Shown here: positions 7,645 to 14,376 of the stretch, one piece after another | Position numbering within the stretch: position 1 is the stretch's first letter | How the letters are laid out: the number at the start of each line of letters is the position of its first letter | Assembly (NCBI GenBank): GCA_001564205.1 | Contig: LKMY01000014.1 | Location: 1 to 17,265 of the forward strand | Length of the DNA: 17,265 bases | From: Nanohaloarchaea archaeon PL-Br10_U2g5 | GTDB lineage: Archaea > Halobacteriota > Halobacteria > Halobacteriales > Haloferacaceae | Direction: 5' to 3' | The notes under the pieces: generated by a model | Told to the model about the DNA's origin: nothing | What the model saw: only the letters and a program-made list of their open reading frames with translations | The model's database searches: none | Translations under genes and position numbers: made by a program

Positions 7645-8444
7645 ACGACGAGACCGGTTTCGAAGGTGTGCTCCGGCAGATCGACGACTCCGTATCGTTC
7701 GAGCCGGGATACTACAACGAGTCGTACCTCGATCGCCGGATCACCGCTCGGATGCGGCGGCGCGACACCGATTCGCATACGGAGTACGAGCGGCTGCTTC
7801 GCGAGGACGACGAGGAGCGGCAGGCGCTGATGGACGCGCTCACCATCAACGTGACCGAGTTCTTCCGCAACCCTGAGATGTGGGACGTTCTCCGCGAGGT
7901 CCTCCGTGAGCGGACCGCCGAGCAGCGTCGAGTTCGCGTCTGGTCGGCCCCCTCCGCGGACGGGCGAGAGCCGTACTCAGTCGCGATGCTCGCGTGTGAC
8001 GACCCCGAAATCGACGAGTCGCGGATCGACGTGCTCGGCTCGGATATTAGCGAGGAGGCGCTCGAAAACGCCCGTGCTGGCGAGTACCATACTACTCGGA
8101 CGACAGATATCGCAGACGAGCTCAGCCCGCTCTCGGACCCCGATCGCTACGTTGAGCGCACCGATGACGCGTTTCAGGTTCGACCAGCTGTCCAGCGGCT
8201 CGTCAACTTCGAGACGCACGACCTGATCAGCGACGGCGCGCGCGACCCCTTCGACGTGGTGTTGTGTCGCAATCTCCTGATCTATATCGACGCCGATCAC
8301 AAAGGGGCGATGTTCGATACCCTGGAGGCGTCGATCGCCGAAGGCGGCGTGCTGGTACTCGGCATGACCGAAAGCATCCCGCCGGATCGAACGGACCGGT
8401 ACGAGGCGATCAACAAACGCAGGCGCGTGTACCGGAGGGTCTGA
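7641..8444 (+). CDS. cheR: Chemoreceptor glutamate methyltransferase CheR
   Basis: CheR transfers methyl groups from S-adenosylmethionine to receptor glutamates, opposing CheB. The 267-residue protein has the N-terminal helical domain (about 5-80) ending in the family signature NVTEFFRNP (70-78). A SAM-binding fold follows with WSAPSADGREPYSVAM (101-116), the acidic GSD loop (133-135) and the late motif DVVLCRNLLIYID (205-217). In bacterial CheR motif I usually reads SAGCSTGEEPYS; here an arginine (R109) replaces the first glutamate, while the second Glu and PYS are kept. The ATG overlaps the cheA stop as ATGA, and the TGA overlaps the next ATG, so translation is coupled on both sides. Confidence 0.96.
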   Translation: MNDETGFEGVLRQIDDSVSFEPGYYNESYLDRRITARMRRRDTDSHTEYERLLREDDEERQALMDALTINVTEFFRNPEMWDVLREVLRERTAEQRRVRVWSAPSADGREPYSVAMLACDDPEIDESRIDVLGSDISEEALENARAGEYHTTRTTDIADELSPLSDPDRYVERTDDAFQVRPAVQRLVNFETHDLISDGARDPFDVVLCRNLLIYIDADHKGAMFDTLEASIAEGGVLVLGMTESIPPDRTDRYEAINKRRRVYRRV

Positions 8445-9655
8445 TGTCGCTGTATCAGCACGCGCGTGACGGAAACGTCGAACGGCTCAGAGACGGGCTG
8501 GGAAGCGACAGCGCCGCCGTCCGAAAACGGGCCGTCGAGTTTCTCGGTGAGCTCGGCGACATCGACGATCAGCCGACCATCGAAGGACTCTTGCGGGCGG
8601 CGACGACCGACGACGACCCGGAGGTTCGAGGGGCTGCGGTCGACGCGCTGGACGAGATCGGCGAGGGGGCACTCGAACACCTCCTGAAAGAGCTCACGGG
8701 TGGTGGCGGCGGCTCTGAAGCCGAGTGGGTCACCGCCCGCAAGTTTGCTCGCGCGCTACAGGCCGACCGCCCGGAGCTGCGGATGGCCGCCGCCCGCGCG
8801 CTCGGTCGTCTCGAAGACGGGAGCGGCCTCCAACCCCTCGTCGAGGCGCTCTCCGATGAAGACCCTCGCGTCAGACTCCGCGCCTGTGAGGCCTGCGGGA
8901 CGTTCGCAGACCCGCGAGCGATACCGGGTCTCACTGAGCGGCTCGACGACGAGCCCAGAGTCAAGCGCGCGGCGGCGAACGCGCTCGGGAATGTCGGCAC
9001 TGATCAGGCGCTCGCACCGCTGCTCGACCTCCTCGACGACGGTGACGAGCCGCTCCGACGAATCGCCGCCGGGGCGCTCGGCAAGGCGAACAATCCAGAG
9101 CCGGTCGAGCCGCTGGCGCGCGCGCTCGGCGATGAAAGCGCCGCCGTTCGCAACGCGGCGGTGTACTCGATTATCGAGCTGCTTTCGAACGTCCCGACAC
9201 AACAGAGCCACGCGGTTCGCGACCAGGTCGTCTCGGAGCTGAAGGCGGCCGACGACGAGACCGTCGTCGAGCCGCTCGCCGAGATCCTCTCCGAGGGTCA
9301 ACAGAATCGGCAGCGGCGGAACGCGGCGTGGATCCTTGGCCGCGTCGCGGAGCCGGAGTCGAGTCTCGCGGTCGAGGCGCTCGCGGCCGCGCTCGCCGAC
9401 GAGGATCCGCAAACCGCCCAGTTCGCAGCGACGAGCCTCAAGAGTCTCGGCGGCCCTGTCGTGGAAGATCGGCTTCTCGATCGGATCGGGACGGAACACC
9501 CCGAGGAAGCCCGGGCGAAGGCGGTGTTCGTACTCGGGCAGATCGGCGGACAAGAAACGTTAAACAGGCTCGAAGGATTCACCGACGACGAGAGCTCGGC
9601 GGTCCGGAAGCGGGTGTTCTCGGCGGTGTCTAAGCTTCGAGCAGGGGGACCATAG
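8444..9655 (+). CDS. HEAT-repeat protein of the che operon
   Basis: A 403-residue alpha-solenoid built of roughly nine to ten HEAT/PBS-lyase-type repeats, for example DPEVRGAAVDALDEIG (58-73), DPRVRLRACEACGTFADP (140-157), EPRVKRAAANALGNVG (170-185) and ESAAVRNAAVYSIIELL (231-247). A five-glycine linker at 86-90 separates the first two repeats from the rest. No catalytic motif is seen; it is probably a scaffold. Halobacterium salinarum has a HEAT-repeat protein (OE2401F) next to its CheF genes that was recovered in chemotaxis interaction screens, so a che role is well founded by synteny. The ATG at 8444 overlaps the cheR TGA and follows GGAGGG at 8434-8439; the open frame upstream to 8264 lies inside cheR and is not coding. 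Confidence 0.92.
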   Translation: MSLYQHARDGNVERLRDGLGSDSAAVRKRAVEFLGELGDIDDQPTIEGLLRAATTDDDPEVRGAAVDALDEIGEGALEHLLKELTGGGGGSEAEWVTARKFARALQADRPELRMAAARALGRLEDGSGLQPLVEALSDEDPRVRLRACEACGTFADPRAIPGLTERLDDEPRVKRAAANALGNVGTDQALAPLLDLLDDGDEPLRRIAAGALGKANNPEPVEPLARALGDESAAVRNAAVYSIIELLSNVPTQQSHAVRDQVVSELKAADDETVVEPLAEILSEGQQNRQRRNAAWILGRVAEPESSLAVEALAAALADEDPQTAQFAATSLKSLGGPVVEDRLLDRIGTEHPEEARAKAVFVLGQIGGQETLNRLEGFTDDESSAVRKRVFSAVSKLRAGGP

Positions 9656-10528
9656 ATGTCTAGCGAGCAGGACGAGTACAAGATCACCGACACGCAAGCG
9701 CGGTTCGCGGTTGCCGTCCGAGAGGGGCGAAAAATGAGCGACGTTTCCTGGACGCCCGGGCGGGTGCTGCTCTCGAACCGTCGGCTGATCTTGGCCGGTA
9801 ACGACGGGAAGCGCACGGTTCCGCTCTCGAAGCTTCAGGCGTTGGGCGGCCGCCACGACGCGAACCAATCGATCGCCCAGGTCTCGAACTACGTGAGCTT
9901 CGACCTCGGCGATCAGGTGTTGCTCGTTGCGGCGTCGGAACACGAGGAGTTCGAGCTTGACGTCTACCGGGCGTTGCTTGACCAGCGGACCGTGATGGCG
10001 AAACATCCCGCCGTCGAAGGCGGTGTTGTCAAAAACACCGACTGGCAGCAGGCTCGCGTGAAGATAGATGAGAACGGTCTCAACGCGGCGCTGAAAGGCG
10101 GCGCGTTCGTGGAGTTCGATCTCGACGATATCAGCGGACTCGACGCCGCAAAACGAACCGTCAGCGGCGAAAAGAAGCCGGTGATCGAGGTGTCTCACAC
10201 GGACGACGAGGGGACGAGTATCGAGACTCACGTTGCGGGCGACCCCAACCGAATGCGGTTCGTCGAAGCCTGGCTCCGGAAAGGCGAACAGCGCAGCTCG
10301 ACCAACGTCGATCTGTCGAGTCGCGACCGAGAGGTGTTGATGGCGCTGTACTCGGGCGTCTCACCGTTCGAGATTCCGGCGTTCCTCGGAATGGATGTCG
10401 ACGACGTCGAAGAGACATTCGAGCGACTCGTCGATCTCGAGGTCGTCGAGAAGGTGCGTGTGCGTCGTGAGGTGGCGCTAAACTCACGTGGTCGCAACAT
10501 CGCCAGCGAGGCGATGAACGAGCAGTGA
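9656..10528 (+). CDS. cheF: CheF, archaeal chemotaxis-archaellum adaptor
   Basis: CheF (the archaeal DUF439 family) connects the phosphorylated response regulator CheY to the archaellum switch so the motor can reverse. The 290-residue protein shows two similar beta-rich segments: residues 12-110 (VSWTPGRVLLSNRRLILAG, then TVPLSKLQALGG and DQVLLVAAS) and 125-210 (ARVKIDENGLNAALKGGAFVEF, then DDISGLDAAKRTV). A helical winged-helix-like C-terminus (about 220-285) reads SSRDREVLMALYSGVSPFEI, then an FLGMDVDDVEETFERL recognition-helix-like stretch. It starts immediately after the TAG of the HEAT-repeat gene, with GGGGGA about ten bases upstream. It is archaea-specific, so its presence shows this che system drives an archaellum rather than a bacterial flagellum. 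The arl genes themselves are not in the window. Confidence 0.93.
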   Translation: MSSEQDEYKITDTQARFAVAVREGRKMSDVSWTPGRVLLSNRRLILAGNDGKRTVPLSKLQALGGRHDANQSIAQVSNYVSFDLGDQVLLVAASEHEEFELDVYRALLDQRTVMAKHPAVEGGVVKNTDWQQARVKIDENGLNAALKGGAFVEFDLDDISGLDAAKRTVSGEKKPVIEVSHTDDEGTSIETHVAGDPNRMRFVEAWLRKGEQRSSTNVDLSSRDREVLMALYSGVSPFEIPAFLGMDVDDVEETFERLVDLEVVEKVRVRREVALNSRGRNIASEAMNEQ

Positions 10529-10677
10529 GCGCTGGCGTCGACGCGTCGCTGCCGATCGACGGGGGAGATGGCGAACAGCCGGCCGCGTCGCTCCCGGTCG
10601 GGTTGCCGGACACCCGCCTCGCCCGATCCGGGTCGATCGTTAGGTCACAGCGGGGGTGGCCGCGGCTCCGTATATAA
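10525..10677 (+). CDS. Possible small ORF overlapping the cheF stop
   Basis: A GTG overlapping the cheF TGA as GTGA opens a 50-residue frame, beginning VSAGVDASLPIDGGDGEQPA and ending at a TAA inside a TATA-like sequence. The first 35 or so codons mostly end in G or C and the product is acidic at first, which resembles coding sequence here. The last 15 residues are basic and less convincing. I recognise no family. It may equally be a non-coding trailer of the operon. Confidence 0.25.
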   Translation: MSAGVDASLPIDGGDGEQPAASLPVGLPDTRLARSGSIVRSQRGWPRLRI

Positions 10678-10678
10678 C
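10671..10678 (+). promoter_or_regulatory. Second TATA-like box upstream of the HAD gene
   Basis: TATATAAC is the best TATA match in the 217-base gap after cheF. Transcription from it would begin near 10700 and give a leader of about 45 bases before the ATG at 10746. The minus-strand reading is also TATA-like, so direction is uncertain. Confidence 0.35.
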
Positions 10679-10713
10679 ACTCAGGAGTCGACGCACACGT
10701 CCCGTCGAACCAC

Positions 10714-10721
10714 GCTTAAGT
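10714..10721 (+). promoter_or_regulatory. TATA-like box proximal to the HAD-aldolase operon
   Basis: GCTTAAGT is centred about 28 bases upstream of the ATG at 10746, the spacing for a leaderless start. With the stronger box at 10671-10678 it suggests two possible start sites for the pentose operon. Confidence 0.45.
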
Positions 10722-10745
10722 CACCGCCCCGTCCAGTTGGAAGAC

Positions 10746-11465
10746 ATGAGCTACGAGGCGGTGTTCTTCGACCTCGACAACACCCTGTACCCGTACTCGC
10801 CGTGCAACGAAGCGGGCAAGCGGGCCGCGCTCGCGGCGTTTCGGGAGCACGGGTACGAGCTGGACCGCTCGACGTTCGACGAGCTATACGCGACCGCGCG
10901 TCGGGAGGCGAAACGCGAGACTCGCGGCACTGCGGCGTCCCACGAGCGGTTCCTCTACTTCAAGCGCGCCCTTCGAATCCATGCTGACGTCCACGACGCC
11001 GCGACCGCGCTCGCGATCGGCGAGGCGTACTGGGACGGATACATGGCGGAGATGGAACTCTGTGAAGAGGTTGGGGCGACTCTGGGGACACTCCGGGGGC
11101 GTGGAATCGCCGTCGCCGTCGTCACCAACCTCACCACGCACGTCCAACTGGAGAAGCTTGTCCGGCTCGGCATCGACGAGCACGTCGACCGGCTGGTCAC
11201 CTCCGAGGAGGTCGGCCGCGAAAAGCCGAGTGCGATCCCCTTCACCACTGCGCTCTCGGCGTTCGATCTCCGTCCGAGCGAGGCGCTCATGGTGGGTGAC
11301 AACGTCGAGACTGACATCGCTGGCGCAAATGCGGTCGGGATGGAGACGGCGCTGTTCGTCGCGGACGGTGACGGAGCGGAAGCCGGGAGCGCCAATATTC
11401 GGAGCCAACAGCGGCCGGACTATCGACTGGGTGCGTTCGGTGACGTGACGGCGGTGGCAGAATGA
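10746..11465 (+). CDS. HAD-family phosphatase, probable ribulose-1,5-bisphosphate phosphatase
   Basis: A 239-residue haloacid dehalogenase-superfamily hydrolase. Motif [13 protein letters not shown] gives nucleophile D9 and acid/base D11; motif [12 protein letters not shown] has T127; motif III lysine is K160 in REKPSA; motif [13 protein letters not shown] supplies D185 and D190. A helical cap between residues 15 and 100 marks a class C1 cap. The family alone does not fix the substrate. The gene overlaps the class II aldolase by four bases (ATGA) and lies beside a ribose-1,5-bisphosphate isomerase and a PfkB kinase. In the halophile pentose bisphosphate pathway a HAD enzyme converts ribulose-1,5-bisphosphate to ribulose-1-phosphate, so that is the preferred role. 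An unspecific sugar-phosphate phosphatase is the alternative. The ATG at 10746 is used because the conserved fold begins there. Confidence 0.88.
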   Translation: MSYEAVFFDLDNTLYPYSPCNEAGKRAALAAFREHGYELDRSTFDELYATARREAKRETRGTAASHERFLYFKRALRIHADVHDAATALAIGEAYWDGYMAEMELCEEVGATLGTLRGRGIAVAVVTNLTTHVQLEKLVRLGIDEHVDRLVTSEEVGREKPSAIPFTTALSAFDLRPSEALMVGDNVETDIAGANAVGMETALFVADGDGAEAGSANIRSQQRPDYRLGAFGDVTAVAE

Positions 11466-12130
11466 TCGACGACGGCACTGATCGCGACCTGCTGCCCGAA
11501 GCGCGCCAGGCGGTCGTCGAGTACGCACCCGCGCTCGCCGACCTGACGCCCGGACGAACGGGGAATCTCAGCGTCCGCGACGGCGACGCGGTCGCGGTGA
11601 CGCCGACCGGTGTTCCGTACGACTCCTTCGACGCCGCGGACGTCCCAGTCGTGGACCTCGACGGGGACCAACTGGCCGGACGGATGGCCCCCTCCAGTGA
11701 AGTGCCGATGCACACGGGAATTTATCAACACGACCGGCCCGGTGCGATCGTCCACACGCACTCACCGTGGGCGACGACGATGGCAACGCTTCACCGGAAG
11801 CTGCCGCCGGTCCACTACATGATCGTCTCTGTCGGGCGAGAGGTCCCGCTCGCCGACTACGCGCCGTACGGTACCGAGGAGCTGGCGGCGAACGTCGTCG
11901 CCGCGATGGCCGAGGCGGCTTCCGACGCCGCGATCCTCGCGAATCACGGACTCGTCGTCACCGGTCCGGACCTGGAGACTGCAGTCGAGAACACCCGTCA
12001 CGTCGAAGACCTCTGCCGTCTCTACCTCCGCTCTTCGGCGGTCGGCGAACCGCACGTGCTTACCGACGACCAGCTCGCGACCGTCGAGGAGCGATTCGAG
12101 AGCTACGGGCAGCAGCCGGACGGCCAATAG
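11462..12130 (+). CDS. Class II aldolase, probable ribulose-1-phosphate aldolase
   Basis: A zinc-dependent class II (fuculose-phosphate type) aldolase of 222 residues, about the family's usual length. The phosphate-binding regions are TGNLSVRD (33-40) and TPTGVPYD (48-55). E80 in SSEVPMH is the likely catalytic acid. H98 and H100 in HTHSPWA and H162 in ANHGLV are the three zinc ligands, matching the arrangement in L-fuculose-1-phosphate aldolase. The expected reaction here is ribulose-1-phosphate to dihydroxyacetone phosphate plus glycolaldehyde, inferred from the neighbours. The start overlaps the HAD stop as ATGA, indicating co-translation. Methylthioribulose-1-phosphate dehydratase (MtnB) and fuculose/rhamnulose-phosphate aldolase share the fold, but no matching partner genes are seen. 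Confidence 0.9.
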   Translation: MIDDGTDRDLLPEARQAVVEYAPALADLTPGRTGNLSVRDGDAVAVTPTGVPYDSFDAADVPVVDLDGDQLAGRMAPSSEVPMHTGIYQHDRPGAIVHTHSPWATTMATLHRKLPPVHYMIVSVGREVPLADYAPYGTEELAANVVAAMAEAASDAAILANHGLVVTGPDLETAVENTRHVEDLCRLYLRSSAVGEPHVLTDDQLATVEERFESYGQQPDGQ

Positions 12131-12177
12131 CCGTTCGGACGCCGAGTAGCAGACGGAACACAACTCTGTTGCCCGGT

Positions 12178-12187
12178 TTTATAAATA
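12178..12187 (+). promoter_or_regulatory. Promoter of the isomerase-kinase operon
   Basis: TTTATAAATA is the strongest TATA box in the window, centred about 28 bases before the ATG at 12210, so the transcript is almost certainly leaderless. It is bracketed by CGGT (12174-12177) and ACCG (12187-12190), a small dyad a regulator could use. Confidence 0.7.
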
Positions 12188-12209
12188 CCGCGCCGGCTAC
12201 GGGATCGGT

Positions 12210-13181
12210 ATGACCGAGCACGAACCGGCGGCAGCGGTGGCGGAGACCGCCGAGAAGATCGCGACCATGGAGATCCGTGGCGCAGCGAGTATCGCGTCGG
12301 CGTCGGCAGCGGCGCTCGCGTCGCAGGCCCGGACGGCCGCGGAGGATGGACCCACTGCGAACGACCCCGAGGCGTTTCGTGCGTCCATCCGCGCGGCCGC
12401 GAGGGATCTCCGCGAAACGCGCCCGACCGCTGTCTCCCTCCCGAACGCCCTCCGCTACGTTCTCCAGCGGATGGAGGGTGCTGATGTCGAGGCGCTACGG
12501 CAGAGCGTCGTCGACGCGAGCGAGTCGTTCGTCCGCCAACTCGACCGTGCACAAGGAGACCTTGGACGGATCGGGGCGAATCGACTCGCCGACGGAGACA
12601 CGGTGATGACGCACTGTCACTCGACCGACGCGCTCGCGTGTATTGAGGCGGCCGTCGAGCAAGGGAAGTCGATCTCGGCGGTCGTCAAGGAGACGCGCCC
12701 GCGCCAGCAGGGACACATCACCGCCGAACAGCTCCGTGACGCCGGCGTTCCCGTCACGCTCATCGTCGACTCAGCGGCTCGGCGCTATCTCGATGAAGTC
12801 GACCACGTCGTCGTCGGCGCCGACTCGATCGCCGCCGACGGTGGCGTGATCAATAAGATCGGCACCTCGGGGCTCGCCGTCAACGCCCGCGAGCGTGGCG
12901 TCCCGATCATGACTGCGGCCCAGACGATCAAACTGCATCCGGAGACGCTGACGGGACACACCGTCGAGATCGAGATGCGCTCGGAGGACGAACTGATCGA
13001 GCCGGCGGCCCGCGACGACATCGGCGATATCGCCGTCGAAAATCCGGCGTTCGACGTGACCCCGCCGCGGTACATGGACGCGATCGTCACCGAGCAGGGG
13101 CAGTTCCCGCCCGAAAGCATCGTGACGCTGATGCGGGAGCTGTTCGGCGAGGGCGCCGCGGAGCCGTGGGCGGAACCATGA
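12210..13181 (+). CDS. Ribose-1,5-bisphosphate isomerase
   Basis: Converts ribose-1,5-bisphosphate to ribulose-1,5-bisphosphate. The 323-residue protein belongs to the eIF2B-alpha/MtnA fold. The N-terminal MEIRGAASIASASAAAL (20-36) is the substrate loop. MTHCHSTDALACIEAA contains the candidate catalytic Cys136, and VVGADSIAADGGVINKIGT contains Asp205. These match Cys133 and Asp202 of the characterised Thermococcus kodakarensis enzyme with a constant offset of three. ETRPRQQGH (161-169) is a further family motif. The length and loops fit the isomerase rather than true eIF2B subunits or the methionine-salvage enzyme MtnA. It is first in a two-gene operon with its own promoter, 79 bases after the aldolase, and overlaps the PfkB gene by four bases. 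Confidence 0.92.
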   Translation: MTEHEPAAAVAETAEKIATMEIRGAASIASASAAALASQARTAAEDGPTANDPEAFRASIRAAARDLRETRPTAVSLPNALRYVLQRMEGADVEALRQSVVDASESFVRQLDRAQGDLGRIGANRLADGDTVMTHCHSTDALACIEAAVEQGKSISAVVKETRPRQQGHITAEQLRDAGVPVTLIVDSAARRYLDEVDHVVVGADSIAADGGVINKIGTSGLAVNARERGVPIMTAAQTIKLHPETLTGHTVEIEMRSEDELIEPAARDDIGDIAVENPAFDVTPPRYMDAIVTEQGQFPPESIVTLMRELFGEGAAEPWAEP

Positions 13182-14326
13182 GCGGGAACGGCGACGGGAC
13201 GGAACGGATCGGCGAAAACTGGGACGAAGCGTTGGCCGACTGGGATGAGGAGATATCGGAGTGGGAGAACAGCGGCACCGGCGATGCGGGACGCAGAGAC
13301 GGTGACACTCCAGACGTGAGACGGGGCAACGAGGGTGCCGATGAGTCGAACTTGGAGCCGGAGTCGTCCGGACGCGTTCCGAAAGTGGTCTCCGCGGGCC
13401 ACATCAACTGGGACGTAACGATCCACGTCGACCAACTCCCTGAGCCGGACGGCGAGACGCGAATCGAGCGGCTCGAACAGTCCGGTGGCGGCAGCGCCGC
13501 GAACGTCGCGGTCGGACTCGTCGACCTGGGCGGTCAGTCGGTCGTCTACGGGAGCGTCGGCGGTGACGAATCCGGCGCGTTAGCGCTCCGAGAACTCGCG
13601 AGCGCCGGCGTTGACCCAGGACAGGTGCTTGTCGACGCCGCCGAGCCCACCTCGGTGAAGTACGTGATCGTCGACGGCGGCGGCGAACTCCTGATGCTCG
13701 CGAACGACGGCGCCAACGAGTCGTTCACGGCGGCCGAACTCGACCGAGACATCCTTTCTGCGGCGGATCACCTCCACCTCACTGGGCAGCAGCCGGAGAC
13801 CGCGGCCGCGCTGGCGACCGCCGCGGGCGAGGCGAGTGCGACCAGGAGCTTCGATCCCGGGCGCCGGGTCGGGGATCGGGAGTTCGACGCCGCGCTTCAC
13901 GCCACCGACGTGCTGTTTCTCAACGACCGGGAGGCGAACGCGCTCGCCGATGCGACCGACATCGACCCGTGGGAGCCGGACGACCGCGTGGTCGCGATCA
14001 AACTCGGCGGCGAGGGTGCGACGATTCGGACTCCTCACGGCGATGTCTCGCATCCGGGATTCGGTATCGAGCCGCTCGACACGACCGGCGCGGGCGACGC
14101 CTTCGCGGCCGGATTCCTCGGTGCGGCCCTCCGCGAGCCGGATATCACTGGAGACGGGTTCTCACACGATCCGCGTGACTACCAGGTTCCGCTGCTCGTT
14201 GGCAACGCCTGCGGTGCGATTGCGGCCGAAACCGTGACTGCACGTGCCGACCTCTCGTGGGACCGAATTCGGTCGGTGATGGGCGACTCGCCGGAGTCGG
14301 ACCTGCTGATCGAGATCCGAACCTGA
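13178..14326 (+). CDS. PfkB-family sugar kinase, probable ribose-1-phosphate kinase
   Basis: A ribokinase-fold (PfkB) kinase of 382 residues. The core begins at KVVSAGHINWDVTI (69-82). Signature 1 is GGGSAANVAVGLVDLGG (103-119). Signature 2, DTTGAGDAFAAGFLGA (301-316), carries catalytic base D307 and the anion hole. An acidic, tryptophan-bearing N-terminal extension of about 68 residues (for example ENWDEALADWDEEISEWEN, 13-31) precedes the core and is not usual in the family. The substrate is inferred from position: coupled by a four-base ATGA overlap to ribose-1,5-bisphosphate isomerase, it probably phosphorylates ribose-1-phosphate to ribose-1,5-bisphosphate. Ribokinase or another sugar kinase remains possible. 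A GTG at 13166 is in frame, but the ATG at 13178 gives the standard overlap; a GTG near 13385 would remove the extension. Confidence 0.9.
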   Translation: MSGNGDGTERIGENWDEALADWDEEISEWENSGTGDAGRRDGDTPDVRRGNEGADESNLEPESSGRVPKVVSAGHINWDVTIHVDQLPEPDGETRIERLEQSGGGSAANVAVGLVDLGGQSVVYGSVGGDESGALALRELASAGVDPGQVLVDAAEPTSVKYVIVDGGGELLMLANDGANESFTAAELDRDILSAADHLHLTGQQPETAAALATAAGEASATRSFDPGRRVGDREFDAALHATDVLFLNDREANALADATDIDPWEPDDRVVAIKLGGEGATIRTPHGDVSHPGFGIEPLDTTGAGDAFAAGFLGAALREPDITGDGFSHDPRDYQVPLLVGNACGAIAAETVTARADLSWDRIRSVMGDSPESDLLIEIRT

Positions 14327-14376
14327 CCGGCGACGCCCTGGGAGCGGAATCGGTGTCGACACCGGACACGACTGAA

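Noticed and set aside
8264..8443. N-terminal 60-codon extension of the HEAT-repeat gene
   Set aside because: It lies inside the conserved end of cheR and translates to an arginine-rich sequence unlike the acidic proteins here. The ATG at 8444 overlaps the cheR stop and has a Shine-Dalgarno-like site.
12210..13181. Reading the isomerase as translation factor eIF2B or methionine-salvage MtnA, with the aldolase as MtnB
   Set aside because: The Cys136/Asp205 pair and surrounding loops match ribose-1,5-bisphosphate isomerase with a constant offset, and the PfkB and HAD neighbours fit pentose bisphosphate metabolism. No other methionine-salvage gene is present.
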